The notes under the pieces: model-generated
Seen by the model: the letters and a program-made list of their open reading frames with translations, nothing else
Told to the model about the DNA's origin: nothing
The model's database searches: none
Translations under genes and position numbers: made by a program
Assembly: GCF_900114005.1 (NCBI RefSeq)
Contig: NZ_FORM01000001.1
Coordinates: forward strand, 620,001 to 684,000
Length of the DNA: 64,000 nucleotides
Origin: Olleya namhaensis
GTDB taxonomy: Bacteria > Bacteroidota > Bacteroidia > Flavobacteriales > Flavobacteriaceae
Direction of reading: 5' to 3'
Shown: one piece after another, positions 60,936-64,000 of the stretch
How positions within the stretch are numbered: position 1 is the stretch's first letter
How the letters are laid out: each line of letters begins with the position of its first letter

Positions 60936-63900
60936 ATGAAAAAAATATTATCCCTATTGTTTTTACTATCTGTGTCCATTTCTTATGGGCAGTTTAATCA
61001 GGATGCGCCATGGATGAGCGACCTAAATAGGACATCACGTACTGATGCAAATCCTGTTAAATTTCAAGAAATTGTAAGTGCTTTTAATACCTATTGGGAA
61101 ACAAGAGATCCTAATGTTAAAGGTAGTGGTTATAAGCCGTTTAAAAGGTGGGAAACCTATTGGTCTAATTTTGTAAAACAAGATGGGACATTGCCAACGT
61201 CTTTAGAGTTGTGGAACACGTATTTGACTGTTCATGGTCAAAATACTAATTCTAGAAGTAGTAATGTTTTAGTAGACGAGAGTAACTGGATCCCTGTAGG
61301 TCCTTTTTCTCATAGCAATACAGGGTCTTGGTCTCCTGGTCAAGGACGTGTTAATGTAGTAGTTCAAGATCCAAATACACCAACAACTATTTATGCTGGT
61401 GCTCCGGCAGGTGGTTTATGGAAATCTACAGATGCTGGTCTTAATTGGATTACTACTACAGACGATTTACCACAAATAGGAGTGTCCGGAATTGCAATAG
61501 ATCAAAATAATTCAAACATTATATATATCGCTACAGGAGATGACGATGCTGAGGATTCTTTTAGCATTGGTGTTATGAAGTCTATAGATGGTGGATTAAC
61601 ATGGAATACTACGGGGCTGAATGTGACAAATAGTCCAAACTTAATGAACGACATTTATATTAACCCTAATGATTCTAATATACTATGGGTTGCTACTACT
61701 GATGGCGTTTATAAAACAACAGACGCTGGGGTTACATGGTCCAATCAAACTAGTGGTGGATTGTCTAATGGTACTACGGGAATTAATATTAGAGATTTAA
61801 AAGTAAAGCCAGAAAATCCTAATATCTTATATGCTGTATCTAGTAACACTTTTTATTTATCTGTAAATGGCGGTGAATCATTTTTTGGGACAGGAACAGG
61901 ATTACCAGCTTCAGGTATTTCTAGATATGTAATTGATGTTACACCAGCTAACCCTAACGTAGTTTATGTGCTAGCTTCAAATAATTCTTTTGGTTTTGCA
62001 GGAGTTTTTAAGTCGGTAAATTCTGGAGTAGCATTTACACAAGTGGCTTCTCTAGCTAGTAATGGAGATATTTTTGAATCAACACAATCTTGGTACGATT
62101 TAGCTTTTGCTGTTTCTGATACCGATGAGAACGAAATTTATACAGGAGTACTTAATATATGGAAAGGTATTGTTAATGGAACACAAACTAATTTTACAAA
62201 GTTGAATGATTGGAGTGCGCCTTTTCAATCAGCATATTCTCATGCAGATATTCATTTTTTAAGATTTTTTAATGGTGATTTGTATGCAGGTACTGATGGT
62301 GGTTTTTATAAATCTACAAACGGAGGTTCTAGTTTTACAGATTTAACAGCCGGAATGCAAATCAGTCAATTTTATAGAGTAGCAGTTGCTAAACAAACAT
62401 CAGATAAAATAGTAGGAGGATTGCAAGATAATGGAGGTCATGCATTTAATAATGGGCAATGGCAAAACTATTATGGTGCAGATGGAATGGACACCGCAAT
62501 AGATCCTGCTAACTCAAATAATTTTTATGGTTTTACTCAAAACGGAGGAGGATTGTATACGTCTACTTCAGCGGGTGCTAATATTTCAGGGTCTGTCGCT
62601 TCTCCTGCAGGAGAAAATGGTAATTGGATTACACCTCTTGTTATGAATAGTGATAGTCAATTGTATTCTGGATATAGGTCTTTGTATAAACTAGAAAACA
62701 ATAATTGGGTCGCGATTTCTCAACCTTTTGGTTCTAATATTGATGTTTTAGAAATTGACGATTTAGATACCAATGTTATTTATATTGCTACAAATTCAAC
62801 TATAAGGAAAAGTGTTAATGCTGGTGTTGATTTTTCTTTTCTAGAAACATTTACTTCAAACATTACTTCAATAGAGGTTAATAATACAGATAATAATATT
62901 GTGTATGTTACAACATCGGGGACCGATGGACAAGTTTTTAAATCTATAGATGGAGGACTTAATTTTGTTAATATTTCAACAGGTTTGCCTGATGTAACTA
63001 AAAACAGCATTAAACATCAAGCTTTACATTCTAAAAATCCGCTGTATTTAGGAACAAGTTTAGGGGTTTATAGGTATGATGATGATACATTGGCGTGGGA
63101 GTTGTTTAATATTGGCTTGCCAAACGTGTCTGTAACAGATGTAGAACTTAATGTTTTAGATGATAAGATAACAGCTGCAACTTATGGGAGAGGAATTTGG
63201 CAATCAGAGATTCCTACAGAATTAGCTGCTGCTGATGTAAGATTAGTTTCTCTTGAAGGCATCAATGATGCTATCGAGTGTAATGCAAATATTGCTCCAC
63301 AAGTAGAAATTGAAAATAATGGTATATCAACAATTACTTCTGTAGACTTTACATATTATATAGATGGGATTCCAAGTAATTTTAGTTGGGCAGGGACTTT
63401 AGTGTCTGAAGCAACTACAGTAATTGACTTACCTCAATTTACTTTAGATAAAGGAAGGCATGTTTTTAAAGTTAGCTCTACAACTACAGGTGATGTTTAC
63501 GATATAAATAATGATTCTGAGCAAAAAGTAATATTTGCTAATCAAAGTGGTGTGGTAGATGTAGTGAATACTTTTCAAACAGATCAAGAAGAACTTTTGG
63601 TGTTTGATCAAGGAGCATCTACTCAATATTGGGAGCGTGGTGTACCTAATGGTCTTTTGTTAAATAATAATGGTGCTGATTTATCTAATCAGGTTTATGC
63701 AACAAATTTAACAGGGGATTATGCTAACGAAACAAAAAGTTATTTGGTAACCGAATGTTACGATTTGTCAACCTTGGCGGATCCGCAAATTAAATTTGAT
63801 ATGGCTTTTGAGCTAGAAGAAAATTGGGATATCGTTTATATGGAGTACTCTATAGACCAGGGTGTAAATTGGACTGTTTTGGGAGATGCAACAAATGCTA

Positions 63901-64000
63901 ATTGGTATAACAATGCAACAGAAACAGGAGAGAACAATACTTGTTTTAATTGTCCTGGTGCGCAATGGACTGGGGTCGCTCCAGAATATGCTGTATTAAC
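60936..64000 (+). CDS. Large secreted BNR-repeat protein, 3' end outside window
   Basis: An open frame of 1021 codons running off the window end, spot-checked at its start, middle and end. Signal peptide MKKILSLLFLLSVSISYG (1-18). BNR/Asp-box repeats form a propeller (about residues 110-760): STDAGLNW, SIDGGLTWN, TTDAGVTWSN, SIDGGLNF. A CARDB/immunoglobulin-like domain follows (about 764-865, ECNANIAPQVEIENNGIST), then a jelly-roll/MAM-like domain beginning near 870 (VNTFQTDQEELLVF, CYDLSTLADPQIKFDMAFE). By resemblance to similar flavobacterial proteins a T9SS tail is expected beyond the window. It is a distant relative of the sortilin-like protein at 31220. Confidence 0.88.
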   Translation, partial: MKKILSLLFLLSVSISYGQFNQDAPWMSDLNRTSRTDANPVKFQEIVSAFNTYWETRDPNVKGSGYKPFKRWETYWSNFVKQDGTLPTSLELWNTYLTVHGQNTNSRSSNVLVDESNWIPVGPFSHSNTGSWSPGQGRVNVVVQDPNTPTTIYAGAPAGGLWKSTDAGLNWITTTDDLPQIGVSGIAIDQNNSNIIYIATGDDDAEDSFSIGVMKSIDGGLTWNTTGLNVTNSPNLMNDIYINPNDSNILWVATTDGVYKTTDAGVTWSNQTSGGLSNGTTGINIRDLKVKPENPNILYAVSSNTFYLSVNGGESFFGTGTGLPASGISRYVIDVTPANPNVVYVLASNNSFGFAGVFKSVNSGVAFTQVASLASNGDIFESTQSWYDLAFAVSDTDENEIYTGVLNIWKGIVNGTQTNFTKLNDWSAPFQSAYSHADIHFLRFFNGDLYAGTDGGFYKSTNGGSSFTDLTAGMQISQFYRVAVAKQTSDKIVGGLQDNGGHAFNNGQWQNYYGADGMDTAIDPANSNNFYGFTQNGGGLYTSTSAGANISGSVASPAGENGNWITPLVMNSDSQLYSGYRSLYKLENNNWVAISQPFGSNIDVLEIDDLDTNVIYIATNSTIRKSVNAGVDFSFLETFTSNITSIEVNNTDNNIVYVTTSGTDGQVFKSIDGGLNFVNISTGLPDVTKNSIKHQALHSKNPLYLGTSLGVYRYDDDTLAWELFNIGLPNVSVTDVELNVLDDKITAATYGRGIWQSEIPTELAAADVRLVSLEGINDAIECNANIAPQVEIENNGISTITSVDFTYYIDGIPSNFSWAGTLVSEATTVIDLPQFTLDKGRHVFKVSSTTTGDVYDINNDSEQKVIFANQSGVVDVVNTFQTDQEELLVFDQGASTQYWERGVPNGLLLNNNGADLSNQVYATNLTGDYANETKSYLVTECYDLSTLADPQIKFDMAFELEENWDIVYMEYSIDQGVNWTVLGDATNANWYNNATETGENNTCFNCPGAQWTGVAPEYAVL

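Noticed and set aside
1-64000. CRISPR array, prophage, transposase or toxin-antitoxin module
   Set aside because: No regularly spaced repeats, phage structural genes or transposase motifs were seen in any frame; the only mobile-like items are the S23 element and the palindromes described.

Overview
The window is chromosomal DNA from a member of the Bacteroidota, most likely a marine Flavobacteriaceae. The evidence is the low GC content (judged by eye), promoter boxes of the TAnnTTTG type, secreted proteins with type IX secretion (T9SS) C-terminal tails, the FPGCE-type TonB_C domain, and gene families typical of the group. No CRISPR array, prophage, integron or complete insertion sequence was seen. 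It is a dense core-genome region whose dominant theme is tetrapyrrole and metal metabolism. No gene-free stretch exceeds about 300 bases.

Layout. 1-4464: 3' part of a class A penicillin-binding protein, the two CoA-transferase subunits (scoA, scoB) and a small zincin-like protein. 4726-9255: a fused double-ATPase peptide ABC protein and a secreted M43 metalloprotease. 9343-14365 (minus): exonuclease, serine hydrolase, DUF4442 protein, ogt, CNNM/CBS protein and hemB. 14437-17070 (plus): an SF2 helicase with an apparent membrane hairpin. 17075-24032 (minus): ychJ-like, hemF, GNAT, EI24, hemE, a four-helix-bundle (S23/IVP) element, fused hemC-hemD and hemA. 24228-25121: a divergent AraC regulator. 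25156-28632: a giant TraB/GumN protein. 28788-37192 (plus): hemH, MATE, sortilin-like BNR protein, hemJ, histidine kinase, enoyl-CoA hydratase. 37268-43084: secreted protein, second AraC regulator with a 57-aa ORF, HD hydrolase, acyl-ACP desaturase, PlsC, bacilliredoxin, a REP-like palindrome block and a TerB/DnaJ protein. 43262-46994: ECF sigma factor, a fused anti-sigma/TonB_C protein and an orphan lipoprotein. 47013-52599 (minus): a manganese/zinc ABC uptake locus with its DtxR-type regulator. 52720-56948: two exported proteins, the FeoB-associated peptide, feoB, feoA and SCO. 57088-64000: rseP, tRNA-Asn, an SDR-type threonine dehydrogenase, two lipoproteins and a large secreted BNR protein cut by the window end.

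How the genes work together. Every step from glutamyl-tRNA to protoheme is encoded here (hemA, hemB, hemC-hemD, hemE, hemF, hemJ, hemH) except glutamate-1-semialdehyde aminomutase (hemL). Ferrous iron uptake (feoAB and its small partner), Mn/Zn uptake and a SCO copper chaperone lie in the same 50 kb. Points most worth a second look: the S23 element with terminal inverted repeats fitted exactly between hemC-hemD and hemE; the helicase with membrane segments; an anti-sigma factor carrying a TonB C-terminal domain; metal permeases carrying winged-helix tails like their regulator; a dyad placed at the predicted start of the metal-regulator transcript; and a three-armed palindrome that can fold two mutually exclusive ways.
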